This document shows, one piece after another, positions 35,103 through 47,600 of a stretch of 64,000 bases of DNA. The translations under genes and the position numbers were made by a program. This stretch comes from Paramacrobiotus metropolitanus. Its lineage: Eukaryota > Tardigrada > Eutardigrada > Parachela > Macrobiotidae. The notes under the pieces are model-generated. The model ran no database searches, was not told where the DNA came from, and saw only the letters and a program-made list of their open reading frames with translations. Position 1 is the first letter of the stretch. Every line of letters starts with the position of its first letter. The stretch is taken from NCBI RefSeq assembly GCF_019649055.1, contig NW_026570375.1, forward strand, positions 1-64,000. The letters are read 5' to 3'.

Positions 35103-37040
35103 GACCTTTGAAGAAGTAATTGTCTTTGCCTACAGACCGGTGCATCCGTTTGTTCCCGTCGTTAATTCTTGTGCGTCGGCGAGAAGCAAGATCTTCTAAG
35201 TGAGCATTTTTACCAGCTGTGGCGTTTTCGTGAAGTGGATCTAATCGTTCAGTGTTCTGGTCAGTGTTAATGAGTTTGGCGGTCTGTCTCAACTAATTAT
35301 GGGAATAACAAGTTAACGGTCCATACTGTCTCTTATAAATTGTTCAGTCGCTTAGTTAATGTCATTGACAATGCGGTGGTGAGGCTGTAACTGAACTGAT
35401 TTCTCTTTGTACTAGTGCCGCCCAGATATTAACCACGGAACATTAATTGCCTATAAACGTCTTTTTACATCTGGACAGGATCACCATGCATTATTTATTA
35501 AAGCGCGTGGCGTTCTGCTCATCCGAAATTGATTAATGTGGCGCATTTGTGAGAGCACATTGGTGCAGTACTGTCCGAAAAATCCCATTAACTCAACTTA
35601 AACAGTTTGGTTTACAATTACAATAGTTTATTTGCAATTTAAAATTAAATGGTTGCATTTATTAACACTACAGATAAGAATAAAATAGGCATGAAACTGT
35701 AACATTGCATTGAAATGAATGGGATTAAAAGTAGCCAACTATGTATTCGTAATGAAACCCGTTTAGGTTGTGCAAAAACTAAAATTTTTTAATAACTTCC
35801 GTATTCTCCAAAATATTCAGTTCTAATTTATCATATTGCAATCGTATATTTTTTGGTAAGCTAATTTTTCAAAATTTATATCCGAATTTGTAATTTTGAT
35901 TGTATTATCAAATCAAAAAAAGGAAATTCTGGTTGACGCGAAAAGGGGATTACGATCATTTTTACGGTATTCATATGATGATTACTTTTAAAGCACGTAT
36001 TAGCAAACATCACTGAGCTGCTTAGCGATGTGCTGTATCCGGCGTGGCCAAAAATGAGAAACGCATTTTTGGCGTGTTTTCGCTTTAACAGTACCAACTA
36101 AACATGACAATTAACCAGATAACATACGGTATGGAAGCGCGGTGACTATTTTAAAATTACTATTATTTTGGGACCTAGAGTAATTACTTTTAAGGCAGTT
36201 TGAGATAGTAACGGTATCATGATTGTGTTTTGATCTGTGGTTAACAGTCCGATGCATTTGTGACCTTTACATTTTTTTGTTTGTCCGTTGAATCATTGCT
36301 TACCTACTCACATAGCGGCGACATTTTTAATCTGTTTACACTAAATTTTAGTAATGAATACGGTAATGCTATCTACCATTCCAGCTGACGGCAACAACAA
36401 GCACACGCTGTCACTTGCGATATTTTTGTTATAATATTGACATTAAGTACACCGCAAAAACACATTAATGAAACCCAAATGCAATATTGACAGTAGACAA
36501 TGCTACACGCAAATGCTGCATGAAAATACTAAATGCTAAATGAAAATGCTAAATGCGGTAATGGAATTTTTTTGGTATTTTTAACATAAAACTAAAAATA
36601 CGATGCCGTACTAATCCAAATTCAAACAACCGCCATCCACTCAAAAAATCAAGGTACATAAGCATAAGATATGTATCAAATGAAATCCACAGAGCTAAAG
36701 GAGTATAAGGATGCTGAGTCCGTGCTAACCGAAATGAATCCATCTCAAAATGCAAATTTGACAGCGTGGCATTCTTTTAGGAGTGATCAGGACGTACGAG
36801 TTCCACCAAGTGCTATTTCCTCAATGTTGCCTGCGTAATCATAATTTGTCAGCATACATGTGCATGACCCAAACTTGAAAGTATTTATGATCTGGTATAG
36901 TTTATTCAGTACGTAGTACATACGTAATAACGTTTTTGGGCATAACCAACAAGTAATACATTAATACTATTCATAATTTTACTTGTAACAACGTATTCTT
37001 TCTACTTACTTCTACAAGTAACTTGGCATCAGTGACCCAA
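35103..37040. other. AT-rich gap 3' of the RPA-like gene
   Basis: No gene was found. The 3' end of the minus-strand Helitron should lie in this interval or just beyond. I did not find an unambiguous hairpin plus CTRR. Confidence 0.35.
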
Positions 37041-38632
37041 TCATTTGCGTCCGCGGATGTTATTTTCATTTTTCCGTTCTGCAAAACACATTTGTACAGT
37101 GTTGTAAATGTTCCACAATTAATAGCTTTGCGGATCACCTGGTGTTGGTGGAATCGCTGCTGATGGGCCGGCATTCAGCGCGTCAGGCGGTTTATTTTTC
37201 CCATCAGTTTCCGCTATAAACGAAAATTATTATTATAAGATGTTCTAGGTTGCTGATTCTCAGTTATTTTCAAACCTTTTTCCATTTTGATCCAGTACCA
37301 ACGAATAGACGGACCTTCCTGTTGGAATCAAATAATATTTGGAAAAAAGCTTTAAAAGCACCTTACTTTTCACTATATGTTACATATATCACTTACGGCG
37401 CCCTTTGACCACTGGCATTTCAAGATATTTTTTGTGATGGTCGTCCAGTCGTAATCAGCGTTCGGTATGGCGTTAGCAGGGCCGAAAAACGCAGACAATA
37501 TTTCGTTTCCAGCCAAAACAGTTAACTCCCCGGTCTTATCGTGAAGGGTCACCTTTCGAAAATAACGGACTTTTTACAACACAACGTAGTGATGGTTCTC
37601 GTATAACACAGTCAACACACTTAACAACAGAGAGTGATTGTTCCGTAATATGCCATTAGTTAAAAGTTATGTTATACTATTATATTACAGCATTAAGATA
37701 GTATTTAAATGATCATAAAGTAAGTGTATTGATTTTGTTATACTTATTTCTAATTATTAGGTATTCGCTAAATTCAGTTTATCATGTTTTCGCTCCTTTT
37801 ACTCGTTTTCTTACCTGCATCTGCTTGTAAGTGAGTTTGCAGTTATTCCCGGATTCGGTTTGACATCCAGAACAGAAGATTGTACCGTTTTCTGGATCCT
37901 CCAACAGCTTGCTCTCGCACAATCCACAAAAGCTTTCCATCTCCACGGTGCTTAAATCGACAACCCTTGCAGCGCAGTACACGACCACGTATGCCGTCGG
38001 CTTTTGGTAATTCACTGTAATGTCGGTATGTTGCGCGATGGTAACAGCCTTCAGAAAGCCTGAAACATGATTATATGAATTTATAAAGCAAAGTTCCTTG
38101 TCGAAGGTACTTTTAATGCTAATTAAGGCTGAAGTAACGTACGAACAACATATTTTATTAAAGGTCTTCTGTGTCAGTATTTAAAAGAAATACCTTTTTC
38201 TTCTCTTTTTGTGATGTCCATTCCGTAGCCGGGATTCAGACTTGGAATGAAATAACAGCTTCCGTCGCCGCTTGGCTTCCCTGCCTGAACGGTGCCCTTC
38301 TCAAATCGAAGCAAATAGGTGCATCCGACGCATAACTGCTCTCCGTATGATTTCAGAAACTGTTCGTTTATCCACATGGGCAACATACCAGTCCCATCTG
38401 CAAGGGTCACCGATTGGAACTTCCCACCGGTTCCACCGCTTTTGCGCGTTCGGATTGGCGTCTTTTCAGCAATCGTAACAGTCAGCGTAAACCTAGATGA
38501 ATGTACTTTCGTGTTGCCATGGTCTTAACTATGTATGATGACCGACATTTCTCACCTGTCTGGTTTTTTCACAATCAATTCTGCAACTGAAAAGGCGGCC
38601 GGTGGTCCTTTAAATTTTTTTGGGGACGCCAT
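37041..38632 (-). CDS. RPA1-like single-strand DNA-binding protein, Helitron-associated
   Basis: Seven minus-strand exons, 38632-38556, 38492-38194, 38059-37815, 37552-37397, 37318-37276, 37213-37139 and 37078-37041, all GT-AG and in phase, give about 310 residues. The start MASPKKFKGPP is followed by an OB-fold-like region (VTLADGTGMLPMWINEQFL). Next comes a zinc-ribbon-like CGLCESKL...IFCSGCQTE (two CxxC pairs) and a second OB-like segment (VTLHDKTGELTVLAGNEIL). This order matches the C-terminal DNA-binding part of RPA1. Helitrons of several lineages carry RPA homologues thought to coat single-stranded intermediates (established knowledge). The gene lies just downstream of the Rep/helicase on the same strand. 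The last two exons are the least certain; an alternative frame at 36971-37174 is also open. Confidence 0.75.
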
Positions 38633-38721
38633 TTCTCAAAGTCTGGATGTCTGATAATTCATCATTTTTTTTATAATTGAAGGTCACGATATTTTTCAGG
38701 TTCATAGACTTTTTCAGTTAT

Positions 38722-41700
38722 TCAGTTTCTCAACAGAGTTTGTAGGCGACGAATTTCAGAGAGTGCGGCTTTAGAATAGGCAAACGATTCTGGCGTATAA
38801 TCTAGTAATATAAATGCCGAGCAATTCGGGAATCTCGATAGCGCCACGTAGAAACCACCCTGTGGCCTACACTTTCCAAAGTTTAAGTCAATTGCGCCAC
38901 TCAGTATAGTCGCCCCTTGGGACTTGTGGATTGTCATTGCATACGCAAGACATACAGGAAACTGAGTTCTTCGCATTGATGATTTATTTACGTCATAAAA
39001 CCAAGACGTCGTTGGTGAAATGATAGACGGCTCAGTATTGCCGTCGAACAAAATGCTGATACTGCTCGGCATTTTGACCTTTATGGTGCTTTCCAGATTG
39101 ACTTCCGAACACGCACAATCAAACAACTCAGGCACATTGCTAGCAGCCTGATTGTCTTCTTTGAACCATAATACGTCAATCAGCGTTCCCATAGCACCGT
39201 TCACTAAACCACTATTTACATCAACATTTTGTGTCAACATTATTCTGCATCCTTTAGTTAGATGAACATGCTCGGCAAGACCACCAGTCTTTCTCGAATC
39301 CTTTGATGGCTTTAATGAATCCTTACAAATTTTACTTTTGCTGTTTCTTCCACTATCGCGTACATCTTTAGCTTTTATCTCATATACGGGAACCCCCGAA
39401 TTTTTTGCTAACTCGCAAAGGGCATTTTGATTGAAGTTCTGTGTGCTATTTACTCTATAGAAAAGATGAAGACCATTCCTAAATTTATCCTCGTACTCTT
39501 TTTGGATTTCTCTCCAACCAGTAGGGTTTACATTTGGATTAAGACACCGTTTTCGCAAAAGATTGTCAAACTCGGCAGATAGCTCCCCATCTCTTAAGGA
39601 GTTCAACCCATCACGAAAACTGTCGTCCGATACCTGTCTCATGTTTATTGAGAAGAACACAGGTGTAAACAGTTTCCAAAGATCTACCAGTTCACCAGAT
39701 TTCTCGAAGATAAATTTTGCTTGTACCGGACGCAGTTGGAATAAATCTCCAAAAAGAATTACAGGAACATCGCCAAAAAATACACCTGGCGTGTTTATTT
39801 TATCTCGAACTTCGTTCAGACGTTGGTTAACTTGATAAAATAATTTCCGCCCTACCATTGATATCTCATCAATTACCAAAATCAAACTCCCATCTAATTT
39901 ATTTCGTAGATTGTTAAGTTTTTGTCCGGTAGCTACACGATAATTCTGAAAAGAACCGTTTTGGACATCCAATCCGAACAATTCGTGCAAGGTTGCACCC
40001 CCAATGTTGTGAGCTGCGCACCCTGTCGGAGCCGCTAATAAGCATCCCGCTTTGTGTCAGCCATAGATACTATCCCTTTTTCTGCTATGACAAAATTTTT
40101 TACAAGTTTTTTTATACATTTTATTAAATATGTCTTACCGCACCCAGCCGATCCTTGAACAAACAAACGAAAGGGCTCTATACGCTCTGGCTGTTTTCCA
40201 GCCGCCAATTTTCTACGTTCTTGCAACAGACGATGGAGATACGATTCAACCATCTCATAAACCGCATTTTGCTCTGATGTGAATTTGCTCTTATCGATTA
40301 CTTCGGAATGAAAACATTCTTCTCTTTCATCAAGATCTAACAAAGAGCTGTCAGTCAAAGCGGCATGTCTTTTCTCAGCAAAATGCTGCCTTTTTGTTGC
40401 CATCGATCTGACATAATCATTTTGCTTAACCATTTCGAGTTCTAAAAGTATCATTGCTTTGTACGTCTCAGGTAACAACTCGGCATTTGCAGTTATAACC
40501 GGAATTAGTTCCCTAAATGCTGACAAAAATTCGTCGTCATTTCCCTGCAAATTGTATACTTCACTAACTTCATCACCAAAAGGCAAAGTTAGCATGCATA
40601 TTCCGTAAAGCTTCTCACGAACATCTTTGCTGTTTAATGCAAATGCGACATTCTTTGGTATTCTACGCATTCTCAGTTTCGTCCCCTTAGCAGTCATTAT
40701 TCGCGGAAGGCAGTGACCTTTTACTGAAATAAAAGGTGGGGCATTCTCTTCTAATTTCCACAACGGGTTTTTCTTGAAGTCCGTTATCTCGAAAACATCG
40801 TTTTAATCAATATCTTCTTCATCAACATTCTCTTCTATGCTTTTCTTCTTTTTGGCATCAACAACAAACCATTGCAAAAACTCAAAAAGATTTAAAGATT
40901 TGAGAAAATCATTAACTTCTACATTGTTCCATCTCGATATACGATTAATATAATTCGTTAGCATGGTAGGTACGAAGTCTGTCTCCGAAAACGTTGCCTT
41001 GCACGACGTAGTACGCTTCAGCAACTGGGACCTGCCTTCAACGCTTTTCAGATCAACATAAACCGATGATGTCGAGCAATAGTACAAAGGGCATTTCAAA
41101 ATAATCATCGCCGCTTCAACCTTTCCAACCTGTCTATTAGATAGTACAGCATTTGCTGCTTTAAAAAGCGTACTTTGAATAGTACACTTGTCATTTGGGT
41201 CGTTTACAGTTTTCTCAAAAACTTTCTTCAAAATTTCATTATCCTTCTGTTCTGGCTTTGCGACATAGCTAAATAAGTACTCCATTGCTGCCCAAACATC
41301 GCACACAACTTGCACATCCATATTGCTCCTAAACAATTTCAGCCAGCTGACGTTATATGGAACGATATCCATAGATTCATCTGTTAGTCGCCGTAACGTA
41401 ATTTCCTTATCCCCTTTAACGCGGTTTTTCCATTCTTTAGATGTCAGAAATCTTGTCCTTTCTGATTTTATATGAGGATAACCAAATCTACATAACATAC
41501 GTTCCACTGTAACATTCCGTTCCTTTTGGTTCCCAGAAATTTCCTGTTGATCATTGCAATTACAACTACTTTCACAAATTTCTTCCCTATCTACTTCCTC
41601 ATCAGTCTCAGACGCTATGCTAGTTTCTGCAACCGTCTCGCTGTTGTTTTTCTTGCCCAACGGGTTCTTATTCCGCCTGAAAATCTTTTTGCCTTTGCGA

Positions 41701-43788
41701 CAAGTAAACGTATGAACATGCTTCTGAAACTTCATCACCAAACTCTTTTCAATTTCATCTGAAGGAACCTCGGTAGTTAAGAAGCTATCCAAAAATTCGG
41801 TTATCTTTTGCTTTCCACTTTCACATTCGTAATTAAAGCCCACATTAAGCCATACCAAACAATGTAAGTGCGGGTAGCCAGCCCGCTGGAATTCAATCTT
41901 TGTAAACACATCTTTTGCATAAATACCATTTGGAAAAGCACCCGAGTTTTTCGATTTCAAAAATGTTACAAAACTCTCCGCTCTACGTTGAAACATTTTT
42001 GCAGCGACTCCACAATTATCATTAATGACCTTCAGAATTTCTTCATCCGCAGCACTTTCTAACTTTTCTAACACTGGGTTTTGAATATCTCCATATATAT
42101 CTGGTCGAGCGTAACAAAGCAGTTCTGGACAATACCGTAAATTTATGCTTACAAACAGTTGTGGTGGTCCTTTGCATTTAAACATGTTCTTCATTTGCCA
42201 TTTTGCCCTATCGTAGTATGCCTGCGTCCCTCGCAACACCGCACCTACTTTTGGGTACAAAAACCGCGAAATATCAAGGACAGCCTCCTTACCCTCTGCG
42301 AACTTTTCGGCTTCTTTCAATACATAATTTATCTCTTTACGCATTAATTCCCTTTGATATACGTTAAGGCATCTGAAGACATATGAAGAATCCTTCTGAA
42401 ATCGATTATCCTTGCTTAGCAACCGAATTTCAAAATACTTTCCGTAATCAACATGGTATTCTCGATTATCTTCAACACCTCCATAACCATCAGGAAATAA
42501 ATTAGGGTAGCATTTTTCTTCTACTCCACTGCTGCTTATGAAATTGAAGATTGGCACATTCTGATAAGGAAGGGTTCCTTCTGGTCCCATAGTAAATTCT
42601 TCAGGAATAACATCACCAAAATTTACCAAAGCATGGCTATCGTGCACGTCTATTCTGACTAATACCTCAGCACTTACTTGATCATTATAGTCAGTATTAT
42701 CTCGCGCCCTCACATTTACGTTTTTATAATACCTATTATTTGCCAATAAAAAATTCAGTGCCCGATAAACGGTATCCATATCAACAGAATAATGCGCTGT
42801 CACCGCATGTTCTCCTTTTAGCTGATTGACTGCTAATAAGCAATCAGATACTGGTACCGGAAACAAGCTGTTGACGCATTTTGTCACATCTGATACGATA
42901 TGCAAGAACTGTCCTGCCGAATGGGGCATACTTTTAGACCGAAATAAAATCGTGGAGAATGGAAATATCATCCTTACACACTGTAACTCCATGTATCCCA
43001 AGTTTAACTCGTCAACCTTGCCCCCGGGATTTAAATTATTTAATGCAAAACTGCGGTAGCAAAACTCCCTTCCCTCCCACGGTTCAAATTTTCCACATTC
43101 ATGGCACAATACACAATCTACTGGTAGTTCTGGATGACCTACACCATCATTTTTTGCACACTGATCTGTTCTTTCAACAACAAAACAACACTCGCATTTC
43201 AAATATTCAACATAAACCGACTTTATATATGCTGATCCAATTTTTTCCCCGACCTTGATCTCTTTTTTACGCTTATTTTCCGACAATTTTTTAATTTCGC
43301 CCTGTACTCCCGCATATACAACTTTCGTTTTTCTTTTCGGTCTGCTGTAGCATCGCGAACCTCCTCTTTTTCTTTTGCACTGCACTCCTTATAACGTTCG
43401 CTTTTTTTTTGTGCCCGGTACCGCCGCATATACTCAGTCCGATTTTTCTTTACCTGGTTGTGACAACCTGGTTTATTTGGGTTTGGTCAGCCTCGTGCAC
43501 CATCATATCTTCCCCACAATTACTGCTATTTGAAACGGGCATTTCGATGCAATCGCCCAATCTCTTCCCATTCTTTTTTTTAAAAACATTTCTTACAGAC
43601 GACTTGATAACCTTCTCAGTCTTAGCCGACTTAGCATTTACTGTAATTCTCTGAATTTTACTTTTTCTATGCGCAATTTTCCGCCCATCGGAACCATTAC
43701 GCCGAGCAGCCCCATCACGTTTTAGCAGGTTTTTCGACCCATATTCACCATACTCTGGTATACTTGCTCTCGATTCCATTAAGAGCAA
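38722..43788 (-). pseudogene. Helitron Rep/helicase (RepHel), degenerate
   Basis: The minus-strand open stretches are 43788-43450, 43429-about 43260, about 43260-40803, 40802-40035 and 39990-38722. They line up as one RepHel of about 1,600 residues. The basic N-terminus (EYMRRYRAQKK) is typical. The Rep domain has the HUH-type PHLHC (41860-41873) and the two-Tyr motif YLFSY (41265-41279). The Pif1-type helicase has Walker A GSAGCGKT (40131-40154), Walker B IDEIS (39856-39870), LFGDLFQLRPV, TIHKSQGA and VALSR. Breaks: frameshifts near 43450, near 43260 and near 40040, and one TAA at 40803-40805 with the same frame continuing beyond it. The protein would nick and unwind DNA for rolling-circle transposition; this copy cannot do so as one polypeptide. 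Confidence 0.9.
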
Positions 43789-44636
43789 TTATCCATATCA
43801 CCACGCCATAAATTAAACGATTTGAAAACCAAATTAAACGAACCGATCATATCCCTGCGCTACCAACACTATTTTACAGCATCAACCAATTGTATAGTAC
43901 TTATTTCTTATACAAAGTTTAGCGATCTTGCGCTAAATCTTACCTCACTCCAAAACAACGCAAAATCACACATCCGCACTTATTGTTTCGGAAAAGATAA
44001 TTTTATTCGCACAGCAGTTACTTCCATCCACACAAATCTTCGACTGACCGTTCGCATCTACACAACTGATCTATACATGCCAACCGGATCTTCTTCAAAC
44101 AGGCTCGTATCAGCTGCCACACCACTGCAATAATTGCGCCCGCCTTTGGGCAGGTATCGTAAGCAGTTTAATCCAATCTTTAATCTTCACTCCAGTATTC
44201 AGGCGAATCTTACAATTACGACACCTCCCCGTGTTCTGCAGTCAGTTTTACTAAGCACTCAATCAACTTGCATTACGCCCACTCTACCAGCTGCCTCCCA
44301 TTTCTTTCTTTGAAGAACTCACATAACATTTCCCAAACCGCTCCCCTTAATCTCACCAATCACATCGATGTAACATTTTGGTTACGAATTTCCATAGACA
44401 AATCCAAAACAAGCCGTTAACACTATTCTTATGGGAAGACTAGTCTTCCTCTTTTCATAGTGTTAAGTCCTGCATCTGTGTGCAGTCCCTCCGGAAAATA
44501 ATTATATCGCGTGGTGATGCGGTTGCTGTTTAGCGCATATCAAGTGTACACGTAAGAGAAAAAAAACACATCTCTGATCAGTTCGCTTACTCGTAAGCGA
44601 ACTGAAATCAAGAAACACTAGATGAAGATGTGTAGT
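43789..44636. other. Helitron 5' flank with palindromes
   Basis: There is no gene. 44411-44462 is an inverted structure: ttaacactat ... atagtgttaa surrounding the palindrome ggaagactagtcttcc. 44579-44604 is a perfect hairpin. 44335-44500 matches the 23.44-23.58 kb segment in reverse. Confidence 0.6.
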
Positions 44637-47600
44637 GGCATTAAGCGTTCATCGTGGCATAATAAAAGACGAATTAATTGCGGCAACGGCTAGCTTAGTA
44701 AGACTGGACACATCCACCTGCCTCAAATCAACATCTGTCCAGTCACGGTCACTACCATCAAGTTGAAAACCACAGTACCTACGAAATCATAACAATTTCA
44801 GTTTGAAGCCATATGCAGTCACACAGTCACATAGTTACCAAACTGAACAAACTTACAGCTGAAAGAAGCATCGAATATTGCGCCATTCAAGTTGGGATAT
44901 TCCAGAACGTTCACCCACCGCCGATAGATTGCCCGCACGTTGTTGTATACTGTTGCCTTAACCGGAGTTTGATTTTCCCCCTGTACTGTTCCACAACTAG
45001 GACTTTACCGAAAATTTATCTCCGCCGCTAGTAAAAATTTGCGGAGCATACCGGCATCCCCGTCGTCGGAATGCAGCAGCAGGTATGGAATCGAAACTTT
45101 ATGGCAGTTGCGTTGAATCGAGGTCCAACGAGCTTTTCCAGTGGAAAATCGTCTTTACGAAACAAACACCCCGTGTTACTTGCAATATTCTGGATCCTAT
45201 AATTCCGCAGAATCAGATGCCGACAAACGGTGATGAGTTTCGTTACATTGCAACACTTCCAACTAGGCACGATTTGGTTCTGGTTCGGTTTAGGCAAGTC
45301 GTACCAGTCGAACATCGCGATGCCTTCGCGAGTGAAGCCGTCTTGGATTAGGATATAGTGCAGCTGAATATCCTTGATGGTCAGAAGCGGTACCAGCACT
45401 CTTGTAATCGTGGTCAAGTGACTGAGGTTATAGAAGTTACCAAACGGGAGGAATCGATCCCAATAAGGCTTTGGGTTTCAGCGGTTACGGCTTTGTTTAA
45501 GGCCCAGCTTAAGATGTAAACGCTATCGCAGGGAAGAACGTAATCTCTATCAGATAGTTTGTTCCGTTGCAGTTTTGAGGCATCGATGATAATGTGTCGG
45601 CTAGCGCGTCGGCCGGATAAGAGCTGATGCCACAGTGTGCAGACCCTTTTGGACATCGTTTTGTAATAGCATATAATCCATATTCATGTTATACGGGTAT
45701 ATTTTATTGAAACACTTTTAATCCGCATATTACGTCTGCACTCATACACTTGTGAGAATGAATTTAAATTTTCCAAACAAACCAGCAAACTTTAGGAAAA
45801 ACAGACTTTGTGTGCTGTGACCTATCTCACTGGGATAAATATTCCTTTGTCCTTACCTTTTTGCCTTTTGTTGAGTGTGCAGATCGAAACCGAAGAGAAC
45901 ATCAACCATAACTGAATGCGCCACATCACCGATCCATCCGTCATTACCTGGAATTCGAAACGCAGCACATGACATATTCTTAAAAGTTTGCATAATTACG
46001 AAATAATCTAAAGTTAATACTGTATTCTCTTTATTCAGTAAATCCTAATTATACAAAATCTGACGCGCCAGTCGGTGGAACCCGGCTGTGCGCAATCAAA
46101 AGCTGTTTGCCAATAATATTATTATGTATGGTACCCGTACTCTGTATATGATTTCACATGCGGGGTCATTTGGACACTTGAGTGACTTACTGTAGATGCT
46201 GGCTGTTAATTAAGATTCTTGTCTTCTACAAGCTGCAGCAAGCGCTGTTCAGTTCATTATAGAAAACATACTATCTATAAATTATAATATTTATTATTTC
46301 GTAGATACAAATATGAAAATCTGCTCGTACCGAAAATTAATCCTTGCTGAGCGACCTCAGTCATAATATCGTCTAACGGTGGCGATTCCGGAACAGGATA
46401 CCAGCTCGCACACGCTTCTCGTAAGATCTCATCATTCCATTCGCACGTGCGTTAACTAGATTATTATCATGGAGCTGGGCGCAGAACAAAACTGAAGGAA
46501 TTCCCAGTAACTGCAACGTAGAATCGGTATGCCACCCAGCGATTTCCCGGAGCATCGCCGTACGGGTATTTGGTTTGTGGCTTTGTACAGGCATTTACGT
46601 ATGGCGGTCACATCCAGTGCCTTAATCCTGTGAGCATTCGTAAAGGGTACGGTGAATTTGCGATAGTACAGTCCGCTGATTTTGTTGTAGAGCGGTGGCA
46701 CATCGAAAGCGGTATCAATAGCAATGGCTATCTGCCATAAATGGACCATCCAACACTGTGGCCCGCCGTCCAACTGAACATAGAAAAACCCCAGTCAAGT
46801 AGTTGGTGCAAGGAGTCGGGTCGGACGAAAAATGTGTGGTTCGTTCTCCGTGTTGCGCAGCGCCACCTGCACTGCATAACTGCCGGTTGCTGCTACTTCC
46901 TCGTCCAATTTGCGCCCCATATAAAACACATCACTCAGAAAACGTGGAGCCCGGATGTGGCGTGAGTGGATCCAGCTGGCGGGAGCTGTTGTGGAATGTG
47001 TCTTTATTAGCACAAGCCAGTCACAATGCAAATTTTGTAATTAAAACAAGATTAATTATAACAGGAAAATTTCTCTTAAGTTGTCCGTTACATCCATAGT
47101 TCCAAAAACGGACACCGCATTTCCCCGTTGAATTTCGATAGACAGACGCTGGCGTAGAAATTCATGTGATCGCGGTTCACCAGTGTGCTGCTGCAGTCGC
47201 TTGCCGATTTCCTTCACTAGAGCGGATGCCGACTTTCCCCATGGCCCGAGTGTTTCGAAGGCTAAGGGCGCGAAAATGTATCTGCCGTCAAGGTACGCGT
47301 ACAGACTGCTCTTCCTGTCTTCGGCATGGGCAGCGGCGGATCCAGCGGTTGCCGAAGTGGACTTGATGTGCGATGGGGCGACAGTGTCGACGCAAGTGAC
47401 GTCCCAGGCTAAACACATGCCACGTTTCCAGGCGAACGTCGTGCACCCGTCCGGGCGACGATCGGACGTGTGGGATGTGCCGCGGGGCTCGAACTTCGCT
47501 GGGATACCCGCCGAAACTAATGATCGGCAGACAATACTGTTTAACCCGCCATGGCGAGCGTGTCTACCGGCAGAGAAGGAGCATGACAACCCGTGGTGGC

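Larger units (their letters stand above)
35103..44500 (-). mobile_element. Helitron (RepHel plus RPA-like gene), approximate span
   Basis: The two genes share orientation and lie 89 bp apart (38632 to 38722). The 5' end should be between 44335 and 44637, because the segment at 44335-44500 recurs at 23436-23585 and pseudogene B begins at about 44637. Next to it, 44579-44604 is a perfect 12-bp-arm hairpin (cagttcgcttac-tc-gtaagcgaactg) followed 13 bp later by CTAG; that would be a Helitron 3' end on the opposite strand, so its relation to this copy is unclear. The 3' end was not found and the low boundary given is only a limit. Confidence 0.6.

Noticed and set aside
36971-37174. Independent ORF overlapping the last RPA exons
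   Set aside because: It overlaps spliced exons in another frame. It may show that the RPA C-terminus is mis-modelled, but alone it has no support as a gene.
43223-43429. Separate small basic protein upstream of the Helitron Rep
   Set aside because: Its sequence (EYMRRYRAQKK) is the usual Helitron N-terminus, so it is better read as the frameshifted start of RepHel.
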